Assembly: GCF_014640815.1 (NCBI RefSeq)
Contig: NZ_BMHM01000001.1
Location: 558,001 to 622,000, forward strand
Reading direction: 5' to 3'
DNA length: 64,000 bases
Source of the DNA: Vreelandella lutescens
Lineage (GTDB): Bacteria > Pseudomonadota > Gammaproteobacteria > Pseudomonadales > Halomonadaceae
Below are positions 9,072 through 17,111 of this stretch, piece after piece. Made by a program: the position numbers and the translations under genes. The notes below the pieces were generated by a model. That model was not told where the DNA came from, did not search any database, and was given only the letters and a program-made list of their open reading frames with translations. The stretch's first letter is position 1; each line of letters starts with the position of its first letter.

Positions 9072-9094
9072 CGTACGTTTTCCTAATACGCGAA

Positions 9095-9955
9095 TTAACG
9101 CTTATCTTCGGTTTTTTCAGTGAAGTCGCTGGCGTCGTGGCGCTCGTGAAGCTGCTCGCTGGGCTCACCCCAGGTGCGGTTCACCATGCGGCCCCGCTGA
9201 ACTGCTGGGCGGGCATCAATCTCTTCGGTCCAGCGCAGCACGTTGGTGTAGGTGTGTGCTTCAAGGAACTCTGCCGCCTCATACACGCGATTTTTGACCA
9301 GTGCGCCGTACCAGGGGTGAATCGCCATATCGGCAATGGTGTACTCATCGCCTGCCATAAAGCGGTTGTCGGCTAAATGACGATCCAGCACGTCTAGCTG
9401 GCGTTTTACTTCCATGGTGTAGCGGTCAATCGGGTACTGGTACTTCTCTGGCGCGTAGGCGTAGAAGTGACCAAAGCCGCCGCCCAGCATGGGAGCGCTG
9501 CCCATTTGCCAGAACAGCCAAGAGAGGCACTCGGTGCGTTTGGCCGGGTCTGTAGGCAGAAATTCACCGAACTTCTCGGCGAGATAGAGCAAAATAGCCC
9601 CTGACTCAAACACCCGTTGGGGCGGGTTCATACTGTGATCCATCAGCACCGGGATCTTGGAGTTAGGGTTAGCCTCAACGAAGCCGCTGCCAAACTGGTC
9701 GCCTTCGCCGATTTGAATCAGGTGCGCATCGTACTCGGCTGCCTCAATACCTTTTTCCAGCAGCTCTTCCAGCATTACCGTGACTTTCACACCGTTGGGC
9801 GTGGCGAGGGAGTAGAGCTGTAGCGGATGTTTGCCCACCGGCAGGGCTTTATCATGGGTCGCGCCCGCCACAGGACGGTTGATATTGGCAAACTTACCGC
9901 CGTTGCCCGGCTCCCATTTCCATACGCTCGGTGGTGTATAGGTCGTATCGGTCAT
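9095..9955 (-). CDS. yghU: Glutathione-dependent disulfide-bond oxidoreductase (YghU-like GST)
   Basis: 286 residues closely resembling E. coli YghU from the first residues (MTDTTY) to the end (QLHERHDASDFTEKTEDKR). The thioredoxin-fold domain holds LPVGKHPLQLYSLATPNGVK and NPNSKIPVL; the GST helical domain includes GDEYTIADMAIHPW. YghU binds two glutathiones and reduces disulfides. The ATG at 9955 is chosen because it matches the homologue start and has GAGG at suitable spacing; a TTG at 9973 and an ATG at 9958 are also in frame. It sits with ohr, OsmC and catalase as one of several redox-defence genes in the window, but not in one operon. Confidence 0.92.
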   Translation of the reverse strand: MTDTTYTPPSVWKWEPGNGGKFANINRPVAGATHDKALPVGKHPLQLYSLATPNGVKVTVMLEELLEKGIEAAEYDAHLIQIGEGDQFGSGFVEANPNSKIPVLMDHSMNPPQRVFESGAILLYLAEKFGEFLPTDPAKRTECLSWLFWQMGSAPMLGGGFGHFYAYAPEKYQYPIDRYTMEVKRQLDVLDRHLADNRFMAGDEYTIADMAIHPWYGALVKNRVYEAAEFLEAHTYTNVLRWTEEIDARPAVQRGRMVNRTWGEPSEQLHERHDASDFTEKTEDKR

Positions 9956-10170
9956 CATAGCCTCGCTGTTCAACAGGTAAGAAAAACGCAGTGCAATCGC
10001 CTAGCCTAGCTTGCTGAGTTATCCCTACTTTATGGGGCCGTAACAGGTAGGTACAAGGGGGTGTTTGTTAGCCCGTTAAATAAAAATGCGCAGAGAAAAA
10101 TGAAAAGAGGCAGAGTCGCCATGTTGGCACTAAAGGGAGAATGGGAGGCGAGGGGGAAAACAATGAACTA

Positions 10171-10194
10171 CCGCCTTGCAGGCTGGCAAGGCGG
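10171..10194 (-). terminator. Possible terminator after ohr
   Basis: CCGCCTTGC / GCAAGGCGG with a 6-base loop, followed on the minus strand by TAGTTCATTGTTTT. The T-run is interrupted, so termination is uncertain. Confidence 0.4.
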
Positions 10195-10210
10195 CGGCGA
10201 CAGAGGTGGT

Positions 10211-10636
10211 TTATACCAGTGTCAGAGTGACATCAATGTTGCCACGGGTTGCGTTGGAGTAAGGGCAAACGATATGGGCTTTATCCACTAGCGCCTGAGC
10301 CACGTCTTTCTCCAGGCCCGGCAGGCTGATTTTTAGCTCAACTTCGATACCAAAACCGGTAGGGATCGCACCAATGCCTACGCTGCCATCGATTTGAGTA
10401 TCAGCAGGCAGTTTGACTTTCTCTTGGCTGGCTACATGCTTCAGCGCACCTAGAAAGCAAGCGGAGTAGCCCGCTGCAAACAGCTGTTCTGGGTTGGTGC
10501 CTTCGCCGCCAGCACCGCCAAGTTCTTTTGGGGTGCTCAGTTTGACGTCGAGCGCGCCATCAGAAGATTTCGCATGGCCTTCACGGCCACCCGTGGCATG
10601 AGCATGGGCGCGGTAAGCAATCGTTTCAATCGACAT
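10211..10636 (-). CDS. ohr: Organic hydroperoxide resistance protein Ohr
   Basis: 141 residues, standard Ohr length. The two redox cysteines are C60 (in [12 protein letters not shown]) and C124 (in [13 protein letters not shown]), with [11 protein letters not shown] ahead of the first. Ohr is a cytosolic thiol peroxidase reducing fatty-acid and organic hydroperoxides via lipoylated proteins. The neighbouring ohrR, in the same orientation upstream, encodes its usual repressor. The leader contains a 13-bp direct repeat (10653-10681). Confidence 0.95.
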   Translation of the reverse strand: MSIETIAYRAHAHATGGREGHAKSSDGALDVKLSTPKELGGAGGEGTNPEQLFAAGYSACFLGALKHVASQEKVKLPADTQIDGSVGIGAIPTGFGIEVELKISLPGLEKDVAQALVDKAHIVCPYSNATRGNIDVTLTLV

Positions 10637-10652
10637 TTATGACGTCTCCTGT

Positions 10653-10681
10653 CTATGGGTAGATCGAGCTATGGGTAGATC
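10653..10681. repeat. 13-bp direct repeat in the ohr leader
   Basis: CTATGGGTAGATC occurs at 10653-10665 and again at 10669-10681, just upstream of the ohr ribosome site. It may be a slippage duplication in the untranslated leader or a regulatory element; no palindromic OhrR site was clear to me here. Confidence 0.6.
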
Positions 10682-10776
10682 TAAGTAATAAAGCATTCGA
10701 CTTCAATTTAGTGCAGCTTTATTTTGTACGCAAGTTAAATGATGGAAATGATGCTGCACTACTGAGGAGCGTGGCA

Positions 10777-11226
10777 CTACTTGGCTTTTTGCAGGCTCTC
10801 GCGTAGTTGCACCAAATCCTCTTTGAGCTGAGTTAAGGCTTCTACCGACTTCTCACTGGCATTGACCACGCAGCTTGGAATGTGTCGCGCCTGCTCTCGC
10901 AGCGAGCGGCCTTTATCGGTCAGAAACAGCTCCACCACACGCTCGTCTTGAATGCTACGCTGACGGCGCAGCAACTGATCTGCTTCTAACCGTTTGAGAA
11001 GAGGGGTCAGCGAGCCGGGGTCAGTCAGTAACCGCTTACTCAGCGATCCGACAGTAATGCCATCCTCTTGCCAAAGTACCAGCATAGCTAAGTACTGCGG
11101 GTAAGTAAGCCCTAACTCTTTCAAAAGCGGTTTATAGATTTTTGTCATCATCAACGATGTTGAATAGAGGGCGAAGCAGAGCTGATGATCTAGCTCCAGT
11201 TCGCTGCAAGGGTCTAACGCAGGCAT
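10777..11226 (-). CDS. ohrR: MarR-family peroxide sensor/repressor OhrR
   Basis: 149 residues from the ATG at 11226. The frame is open further upstream to 11376, but the extra 50 residues are not family-like and that DNA holds the TRAP operon promoter and GntR-type operator, so the short start is favoured. The sensor cysteine is in LDHQLCFALYS (C17); a further Cys (IPSCVVN) may be the resolving residue of a two-Cys OhrR. The winged helix runs from about 50 to 110 (LTYPQYLAMLVLW, GSLSKRL, LEADQLLRRQRS). OhrR represses ohr until organic peroxide oxidises it. Confidence 0.9.
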   Translation of the reverse strand: MPALDPCSELELDHQLCFALYSTSLMMTKIYKPLLKELGLTYPQYLAMLVLWQEDGITVGSLSKRLLTDPGSLTPLLKRLEADQLLRRQRSIQDERVVELFLTDKGRSLREQARHIPSCVVNASEKSVEALTQLKEDLVQLRESLQKAK

Positions 11227-11320
11227 GTGGACTCCAAGACAAGGTACATAGCGGGTAATGTAGCGCGCCAGGGCGTAAGTGGCTATCCCTAGACGTTGGT
11301 CGTAGGTTTGCAGTTTTGTT

Positions 11321-11349
11321 TTGACACCCCGCTTGGCGGTCGCTAGCCT
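11321..11349 (+). promoter_or_regulatory. Sigma70-type promoter for the TRAP/gluconate operon
   Basis: TTGACA (11321-11326), a 17-base spacer and TAGCCT (11344-11349). Transcription would start near 11356, immediately before the GntR-type palindrome. Confidence 0.5.
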
Positions 11350-11361
11350 TCGCTTATTGAA

Positions 11362-11375
11362 TGTTACCGGTAACA
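11362..11375. promoter_or_regulatory. GntR-type operator (perfect palindrome)
   Basis: TGTTACCGGTAACA is a perfect 14-bp palindrome inside AATGTTACCGGTAACAC. It matches the known E. coli GntR operator pattern ATGTTACC-N-TAACA. Its place just after the predicted start site suits repression, and the GntR homologue is encoded at 15184. This ties the TRAP operon to gluconate. Confidence 0.8.
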
Positions 11376-11419
11376 CGGCGTCGCACTAAGCCGTTTTAGC
11401 ACGGCAGCGTTCATAACCG

Positions 11420-11447
11420 CTCAGCACTCAGCACTCAGCACTCAGCA
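11420..11447. repeat. Four tandem copies of a heptamer (CTCAGCA)
   Basis: Four exact CTCAGCA units are followed by a partial copy after GTT. They lie in the leader between the GntR operator and the dctP start. A copy number change would alter leader length; function unknown. Confidence 0.8.
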
Positions 11448-11487
11448 GTTCAGCACTCAACAACAATGAATGTTTGGAGATCACGTC

Positions 11488-12561
11488 ATGACAGCGATTT
11501 GGCGCAGCACGCTTACTCTTGTAGGCGCAACCACTCTGACTTTTGGCATGGCGCATGCCCAAAGCCCTGAGCTTTCTGACCCGCCTGCCATCGAAGGGGA
11601 TATCGTAGCTGACCACGGTAGCCACACCTTACGCATGGGCATCGGCCTTTCTGAAACCTCTCCGCAGTTTCTTTCCAGCCAGTACTTTGGCGAGATTCTA
11701 GAGCAGCGCACCGATGGCCGTATCACGGTCAACGTGTTCCCCAACAGCCAGTTGGGTGACGATGTTCAGATGATGGAAATGCTGCAGACCGGCACGCTAG
11801 ACATGACGTATCCATCCAGCTCTGCAACCACAGGCTATGTTCAAGCGCTGTCGGCGTTTGATCTACCGTTCCTGCTGCCCAGCCGTGAAGCGGCCATTGC
11901 GGTGATGCAGAGCGACGTTGCCCAAGAGATGCTGGATGGCTTTGAAGGTACAGGGCTAAAAGCACTGACGTTCTCTGAAAATGGTTACCGCCAGCTCTCT
12001 AACAGTGCGCGCCCCGTTGAAACGCCAGAAGATGTTGCAGGCCTGGACGTGCGTGGCCTCAGCGTACGTACTATGCAGAACCCGGTTCACCTAGCCATCT
12101 GGGAAGCGTTGGGTGCTAACCCCACGCCGATGGCCTTTGGTGAGCTCTTCTCTGCCCTGGAGCAGGGCGTGGTCGATGGCCAGGAGAATCCCTGGAGCAC
12201 CATCCTGACCTCTAACTTCAACGAAGTGCAGGATTACGGCACTGAAACACGCCACGTCTACACGCCGTTCATTATGATGCTCTCCGAGCGCACCTGGGAC
12301 CGTATGGCCCCTGAGTACCAAGAGCTGGTGCTGGAAGCCGCGCGTCAATCCGCTGAGTACGAAATTCAGCTTTCCGCCGAGTACGATGACTGGTCGCGGG
12401 ATCAGTTAGAAGCGCGCGGAATGCAGATCACTCGCTTGAGCGATGAGCAGCTGGCCGCGTTCCAAGAAGCCGTTCAGCCCGTTTATGAAGAGTGGGCGCC
12501 GCGCATCGGCGAAGACCTGATCGCTGAAATTCAGCAGATCGTAGAAGACAGCAGCAACTAA
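11488..12561 (+). CDS. TRAP transporter substrate-binding protein (DctP type), probably gluconate
   Basis: 357 residues with a Sec signal (1-24, cut after MAHA). The periplasmic DctP fold is shown by FGEILEQRTDGRITVNVFPN near residues 67-86, then QLGDDVQMMEMLQTGTLDM and GQENPWSTI. TRAP binding proteins capture organic acids and pass them to the QM permease using a sodium gradient. GGAG lies 8 bases before this ATG; the ATG at 11470 is less suitable. The GntR operator upstream and gluconokinase downstream suggest gluconate or a close sugar acid as ligand (inference). Confidence 0.92.
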   Translation: MTAIWRSTLTLVGATTLTFGMAHAQSPELSDPPAIEGDIVADHGSHTLRMGIGLSETSPQFLSSQYFGEILEQRTDGRITVNVFPNSQLGDDVQMMEMLQTGTLDMTYPSSSATTGYVQALSAFDLPFLLPSREAAIAVMQSDVAQEMLDGFEGTGLKALTFSENGYRQLSNSARPVETPEDVAGLDVRGLSVRTMQNPVHLAIWEALGANPTPMAFGELFSALEQGVVDGQENPWSTILTSNFNEVQDYGTETRHVYTPFIMMLSERTWDRMAPEYQELVLEAARQSAEYEIQLSAEYDDWSRDQLEARGMQITRLSDEQLAAFQEAVQPVYEEWAPRIGEDLIAEIQQIVEDSSN

Positions 12562-12583
12562 TACGCACCGTTTAGCGCGCCAT

Positions 12584-12607
12584 CGGGCAGGCCATTGTGC
12601 CTGCCCG
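12584..12607 (+). promoter_or_regulatory. Hairpin between binding-protein and permease genes
   Basis: CGGGCAGGC / GCCTGCCCG with a 6-base loop, in the gap between the TRAP binding protein and small permease genes. It lacks a strong T-run. Such hairpins commonly protect the upstream mRNA or attenuate read-through, giving more binding protein than permease. Confidence 0.65.
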
Positions 12608-12633
12608 ACTTGTCAGTGCCCCCTGGAGTTCTT

Positions 12634-13260
12634 ATGACACCCTCCTCAACACCTCCCAACGCTGAATCCTCTTTAACAGCACCCACGATAGAAGATCCGT
12701 CGGTCTACTTAGACGATCCCAATCGTAAGCTGCTGGAAATCGATACCGAAACGCGCCAAGGCCCGGCGCTGTTTCGCTGGTTAACGCTTGGCATGGAGTA
12801 TTTGATTGGCGCGATTTTGGTGGCGCTGATTGTGGCGGTGTCCAGCAACGTGGTGGGCCGTTCGCTGTTTAACCACTCGCTACCTTGGGTCGATGAGCTG
12901 GCGCGTATGCTGTTTATCTGGCTGGTGTTTATTGGTGCCGCTGCGGCGTTTGCCCGCTATGAGCACATTGCCGTTGATGCGCTGGTGCGGCGTTTGCCGC
13001 TGCGCTTTGCGCACATGCTCTACTGCCTACAGCACCTGATTATTGCCGGGCTAATGCTGGTGATGGTGTTTGGCGGCTATCAAGTGCTGTCACGCTCCAG
13101 CGGGCGCTCTGCGATTATGGGCGTGCCTCTCAGCTTGGTCAGCCTTTCCCTCGTGCTCTGCGTCATCTTTATCGCCGCTGTTTCGCTGTGGCGGGTATGG
13201 ATGAGCGTACGCATTATTGTTCAACCACACGGCCAGTCGGCCAAAGCACAAGGGGAGTAA
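12634..13260 (+). CDS. TRAP transporter small permease (DctQ type)
   Basis: About 208 residues with an N-terminal cytosolic stretch of roughly 45 polar residues and four membrane helices (from LIGAILVALIVAVSSNVVGR to the C-terminus), including the DctQ landmark LPWVDELARMLFIWLVFIGAA near residues 86-106. It pairs with the large permease. The ATG at 12634 has TGGAG upstream; the open frame extends 13 codons further without a good start. The polar N-terminal extension is longer than usual for the family. Confidence 0.88.
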   Translation: MTPSSTPPNAESSLTAPTIEDPSVYLDDPNRKLLEIDTETRQGPALFRWLTLGMEYLIGAILVALIVAVSSNVVGRSLFNHSLPWVDELARMLFIWLVFIGAAAAFARYEHIAVDALVRRLPLRFAHMLYCLQHLIIAGLMLVMVFGGYQVLSRSSGRSAIMGVPLSLVSLSLVLCVIFIAAVSLWRVWMSVRIIVQPHGQSAKAQGE

Positions 13261-13265
13261 TCGTC

Positions 13266-14546
13266 ATGCTGTGGATTTTTCTCGCCATTTTATTAGTGTC
13301 GATTGTGATTGGCCTGCCTATCGCGTTTGGTTTGGGGGTAGCGGCGCTGGTCATGGCGGTGCTTTCTGATATTCCGCTCTCAATCATGATTGAGCAGTCT
13401 ATTCGTGGGGTGAATAGCTTTCCGCTGCTGGCCATTCCATTCTTTATTTTGGTCGGCGAAGTGATGAGTAACGGCGGCATTGCGCGTCGTTTGATGGAGC
13501 TTGCGGGGGCGCTGGTCGGCTTTATGCGCGGCGGCCTGGGTCAAGTGGCCATTACGGGCTCTATGTTTTTCGGCGGCATTAGCGGCTCTGCGGTTGCCGA
13601 TACAGCGGCCACCGGCTCGATGATGATTCCCTCCATGAAGCAGCAGGGCTACACCGCGGCCAACGCCACGGCGATTAACACCGTCTCGTCGGTGATCGGG
13701 ATTATTATTCCGCCCTCTATTCCGCTGATTCTGTACGGCATCGTGACAGAAACCTCTATCAGCCGCCTGTTTATCTCCGGCATCGTACCTGGGATGTTGA
13801 TTGGTGCTGCACTCATGGTCACCACCTATATTTTGGCTAACAAGCAGGGCGGTGGGGTGCGCAAGTTCCGTTGGGACGTGCTGTGGAAAGCCTTCAAAGA
13901 CGCTTGGCTAGCCTTAGTACTGCCGGTGATCGTGATTGGCGGCATTATTGGCGGCGTGTTTACTGCCACAGAAGCTGCCGTGGCGGCGCTGCTTTACTCG
14001 CTGGCGATTTCTTTACTGGTCTACCGCGAGTTCAAATTCAAGGAACTGGTTGGCATGCTGATCCGTACCGCCAGGCTGACCGGTATGGTGATGATGCTGC
14101 TGGCCTTTGCCACCGTCATTGCCTGGTTCTTAACCATCAATATGGTGCCGCAAACGCTGGTGCGTCAGGTACAGGCAATTACCCAAGAGCCGTTCCTGCT
14201 GCTGCTGATTGTGGCGGCACTGCTGCTGTTGGTCGGCTTTGTGATGGACTTGACGCCCGCCATGGTGATCATGGCACCGATGCTGGCACCGATTGTTACC
14301 TCGGTGGGCGTTGACGCTGCCTACTTTGGCGTGCTGATGGCCTTTATTCTAGGTATTGGCCTACTCACGCCGCCAGTGGGTACCTGCCTGTATGTGGGCT
14401 GTGGCGTGGGCAAAGTCTCCATGGAGTCGCTGGTCAAAGCCATGCTGCCATACTACGCCGCGCTGCTGGTCGTGCTGGTGCTGCTCATTGCCTTCCCAAG
14501 TATTGTGACTTGGTTACCTGACCTCACCGCTGTACGCGGTAACTGA
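13266..14546 (+). CDS. TRAP transporter large permease (DctM type)
   Basis: 426 residues, many membrane helices, standard DctM length. Typical segments are PIAFGLGVAAL, the FFGGISGSAVADTAATGSMMIP region near residues 100-120, and IIPPSIPLILYG. DctM is the conducting subunit, cotransporting substrate with Na+. The ATG at 13266 is 5 bases after the DctQ stop and has GGGGAG upstream; an open frame overlapping dctQ further upstream is not coding. Confidence 0.93.
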   Translation: MLWIFLAILLVSIVIGLPIAFGLGVAALVMAVLSDIPLSIMIEQSIRGVNSFPLLAIPFFILVGEVMSNGGIARRLMELAGALVGFMRGGLGQVAITGSMFFGGISGSAVADTAATGSMMIPSMKQQGYTAANATAINTVSSVIGIIIPPSIPLILYGIVTETSISRLFISGIVPGMLIGAALMVTTYILANKQGGGVRKFRWDVLWKAFKDAWLALVLPVIVIGGIIGGVFTATEAAVAALLYSLAISLLVYREFKFKELVGMLIRTARLTGMVMMLLAFATVIAWFLTINMVPQTLVRQVQAITQEPFLLLLIVAALLLLVGFVMDLTPAMVIMAPMLAPIVTSVGVDAAYFGVLMAFILGIGLLTPPVGTCLYVGCGVGKVSMESLVKAMLPYYAALLVVLVLLIAFPSIVTWLPDLTAVRGN

Positions 14547-14558
14547 TAGGAGTCGCGA

Positions 14559-15104
14559 GTGACTACTTACTCAGCTCATAACGGCTCACATCGTATTCTC
14601 GTCATGGGAGTCTCAGGGTCGGGAAAATCGCATATTGGCCAGCAGCTAGCGGCCAGCTTGGGAGCCACCTTTATTGATGGCGACGACCACCACTCGCCAG
14701 CCAACGTGGCCAAGATGGCCAGCGGCCAGCCGCTGAATGATGATGACCGCCGCGACTGGCTGGCGACCCTGGCCGGGCTATTTGCCCAGTACAATGCGCA
14801 AGATGCGTCGGTGGTGATTGCCTGCTCCGGCCTGAAACGGCGCTACCGTGACCGCCTGAGAGAGGGGGATAGTGCTCTGCGTATCCTTTACCTGGAAGGC
14901 TCCCATGAACTGCTGCGCGAGCGCTTAGAAACTCGCGCCGGGCACTTTTTCAAAGGCGATAGCATGCTGGCCAGCCAACTGGCCGACTTGGAGCCACCGC
15001 AGGCGGATGAAGCCGTAACGCTTTCTATCAGCCTTACGCCCGCTGTAATCGTAGAGCGTTTTAGCGCCACGCTGGTACCCGAACAGCGCCGCTCATTAGG
15101 CTAA
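14559..15104 (+). CDS. gntK: Gluconokinase
   Basis: 181 residues, the size of GntK/IdnK. P-loop GVSGSGKS near residues 17-24, then GATFIDGDDHHSPANVAKM with the GD(D/E)xH substrate motif, and IACSGLKRRYRDRLR. It phosphorylates D-gluconate to 6-phosphogluconate for the Entner-Doudoroff or pentose phosphate pathway. It starts at GTG with AGGAG upstream, 12 bases after the TRAP permease, hence one operon: uptake then phosphorylation. gntR follows. Confidence 0.93.
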   Translation: MTTYSAHNGSHRILVMGVSGSGKSHIGQQLAASLGATFIDGDDHHSPANVAKMASGQPLNDDDRRDWLATLAGLFAQYNAQDASVVIACSGLKRRYRDRLREGDSALRILYLEGSHELLRERLETRAGHFFKGDSMLASQLADLEPPQADEAVTLSISLTPAVIVERFSATLVPEQRRSLG

Positions 15105-15121
15105 AGGAAGGGATAGGCGAG

Positions 15122-15150
15122 GGGCCCTACTATTCGCTATGGTAGGGCCC
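15122..15150. repeat. 9-bp inverted repeat between gntK and gntR
   Basis: GGGCCCTAC and GTAGGGCCC flank an 11-base loop. There is no T-run. It could attenuate or stabilise the transcript between gntK and gntR. It overlaps the alternative upstream ATG of gntR at 15139, which argues against that start. Confidence 0.55.
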
Positions 15151-15183
15151 GAGCGCCATCCACTGTACAAGGCAGCGACGCCA

Positions 15184-16179
15184 TTGAAGAAAAAACGCCC
15201 TACATTACAAGATATTGCGGATCGCGTTGGTGCCACCAAAATGACCGTGAGCCGCTGTTTGCGCGACCCGGAGACGGTGTCGGAAGGGCTTCGGGAGCGC
15301 ATTTTTAGCACCGCCGAGCAGATTGGCTACATTCCTAACCGCGCCCCCGACTTGCTATCCCGTGCCACCAGCCACTCCATTGGCGTGTTGGTGCCCTCGC
15401 TGACCAACCAAGTATTTGCTGATGTCATCGTTGGTATCGAAGCCTATACCGAGCCAGCAGGCTACCACCTAATGCTTTCCCACTACGGCTACAGCCAGGA
15501 GCTGGAGGAGCGCAGCCTTGCCTCGCTGCTGTCGTATAACGTTGACGGCGTGATTTTGTCGGACCGTGACCATACCCCGCGCAGCCTGCGGATGTTGGAA
15601 ACGGCGGGTATTCCCATTGTGGAAATTATGGATACTCACCGCCCACCGCTGCAGCAGGCGGTGGGCTACGATAACGTCCGTGCCGCTTACGATATGGTCA
15701 GCGAGATGATTCGCCGAGGGCGTCGCCACGTTATTTACTTAGCCGTGCGGCTAGATGAGCGTACCCGTCAACGCGAACAGGGTTACCGCCAAGCCATGGA
15801 AGAGCAGGGGCTAGCGCCAGTAACGCTGCAGAGCAGCCAGCGCTCCTCCTATACCGTTGGGGCCGCGCTGATGCAGGAAATTCAGCGCGACTACCCCGAG
15901 GCAGACGGTATTTTCTGCACCAACGATGACGTCGCCGTGGGCGCTTACTTTGAGTGCCTGCGCCAGGGAATTAACGTGCCTGAGCACATGGCGATTGCGG
16001 GGTTCCACGGCCACGATGTGGGCCAGGCCATGACGCCACGGTTGGCCAGTGTAGTGACACCTCGCCAAGCGATTGGTGAAGCAGCGGCCAAGGCGCTATT
16101 GGCGCGTATTCGCGGCGAAGCGCTGGCGCAGAAGGTGCTGGATTTAGGGTACCGTATTGAAGCGGGCAGCACGCTGTAG
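15184..16179 (+). CDS. gntR: LacI-family gluconate operon repressor GntR
   Basis: 331 residues from the TTG at 15184, which aligns with the start of E. coli GntR (KKKRPTLQDIADRVG); an in-frame ATG at 15139 lies inside a hairpin and would add 15 residues. The LacI helix-turn-helix is at about 6-27 (LQDIADRVGATKMTVSRCLR), the hinge near 50-60, and the periplasmic-binding-like ligand domain follows (NVDGVILSDRDHTPR, GIFCTNDDVAVGAYFE, IAGFHGHDVGQ). It should release the operator at 11362 when gluconate binds. Last gene of the gluconate cluster. Confidence 0.92.
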   Translation: MKKKRPTLQDIADRVGATKMTVSRCLRDPETVSEGLRERIFSTAEQIGYIPNRAPDLLSRATSHSIGVLVPSLTNQVFADVIVGIEAYTEPAGYHLMLSHYGYSQELEERSLASLLSYNVDGVILSDRDHTPRSLRMLETAGIPIVEIMDTHRPPLQQAVGYDNVRAAYDMVSEMIRRGRRHVIYLAVRLDERTRQREQGYRQAMEEQGLAPVTLQSSQRSSYTVGAALMQEIQRDYPEADGIFCTNDDVAVGAYFECLRQGINVPEHMAIAGFHGHDVGQAMTPRLASVVTPRQAIGEAAAKALLARIRGEALAQKVLDLGYRIEAGSTL

Positions 16180-16268
16180 CGGCCAGTCTAAAAACTGTTT
16201 GGCTGCTTACCATAACCTCGTTAGGCTAGCGTTTTATCCTGTTACGCTTGAGCGCGCGCGAGGCCGCT

Positions 16269-17111
16269 GTGAAGATTACTCAATTAACGGTTTATCCGGT
16301 GAAATCCCTGCAAGGGATTGATGTGACCCAAAGTGAGATCCATGCCCACGGCTTGGCCTGGGACCGGCGCTGGATGCTGGTAGATGCCCAGCAGCGCTTT
16401 GTCACCCAGCGTCAGTTGCCCGCTTTGGCCACCGTGTCGGTCGCGTTAACGTCCGATTCGCTTGTGCTGTCTCACTCCGCCGTCGAGCCGCTCTCTATTT
16501 CACTGGAAGAGCCCCAGGGTAACCTGCGGCTTGTCTCGGTATGGGACGACCACTGCAAAGCGCTACCGGAGAGCGAAGCGGTATCTGAATGGCTGGAGGC
16601 CGCGTTGGGCGAGCAGGCCAAAGGCATCAGCCTGGTCCGCTTTGCCACCACCTTTACCCGTGCGGTGGAAGAGGACTTTCTGGCAGGTGGCGAAGCCCAT
16701 ACATACTTTGCTGATGGCTACCCCTTTTTGATCACCACCACCGGTTCGCTGGATGCTTTAAACAACGCCCTGGTCGCAGCAGGTAATCCCCCCGTACCCA
16801 TGAATCGCTTTCGGCCCAATATCGTGGTGGCGTGCGATAACGCCTGGGAGGAGGATCGCTGGGCGATGCTGGTTGCAGATAGCTACCAGTTAACGCTGCG
16901 TAAACCCTGCCAGCGCTGCAAAATTACGACTGTGGATCAACAAACCGGCACGATTCCCACGCAGGCCGAGCCGCTAAAAACGCTCTTGGCGTTGAATACC
17001 CAGCCCCATTTGAAAGGCGCGCATTTTGGCCAAAACGCCACGTTAACGGCAGGAGATGGCAGCGTTATTCGTGTGGGGGATGAGGTGACGGCAACGCCCC
17101 GCGAGGTCTGA
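16269..17111 (+). CDS. MOSC-domain protein (YcbX-like)
   Basis: 280 residues from the GTG at 16269 with GAGG 5 bases upstream (a TTG at 16248 is in frame). N-terminal MOSC beta-barrel domain (ITQLTVYPVKSLQGIDV) and C-terminal MOSC domain with the conserved cysteine in LRKPCQRCKITTVD near residues 214-226 that ligates the molybdenum cofactor in family members. It lacks the ferredoxin domain of full-length YcbX. The likely role is molybdoenzyme-type reduction of N-hydroxylated compounds. Its last 47 bases overlap the end of the convergent EamA gene. Confidence 0.88.
   Translation: MKITQLTVYPVKSLQGIDVTQSEIHAHGLAWDRRWMLVDAQQRFVTQRQLPALATVSVALTSDSLVLSHSAVEPLSISLEEPQGNLRLVSVWDDHCKALPESEAVSEWLEAALGEQAKGISLVRFATTFTRAVEEDFLAGGEAHTYFADGYPFLITTTGSLDALNNALVAAGNPPVPMNRFRPNIVVACDNAWEEDRWAMLVADSYQLTLRKPCQRCKITTVDQQTGTIPTQAEPLKTLLALNTQPHLKGAHFGQNATLTAGDGSVIRVGDEVTATPREV

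Noticed and set aside
11227..11376. N-terminal extension of ohrR by 50 residues
   Set aside because: The DNA contains the TRAP promoter and a GntR operator, and OhrR proteins start near the chosen ATG.
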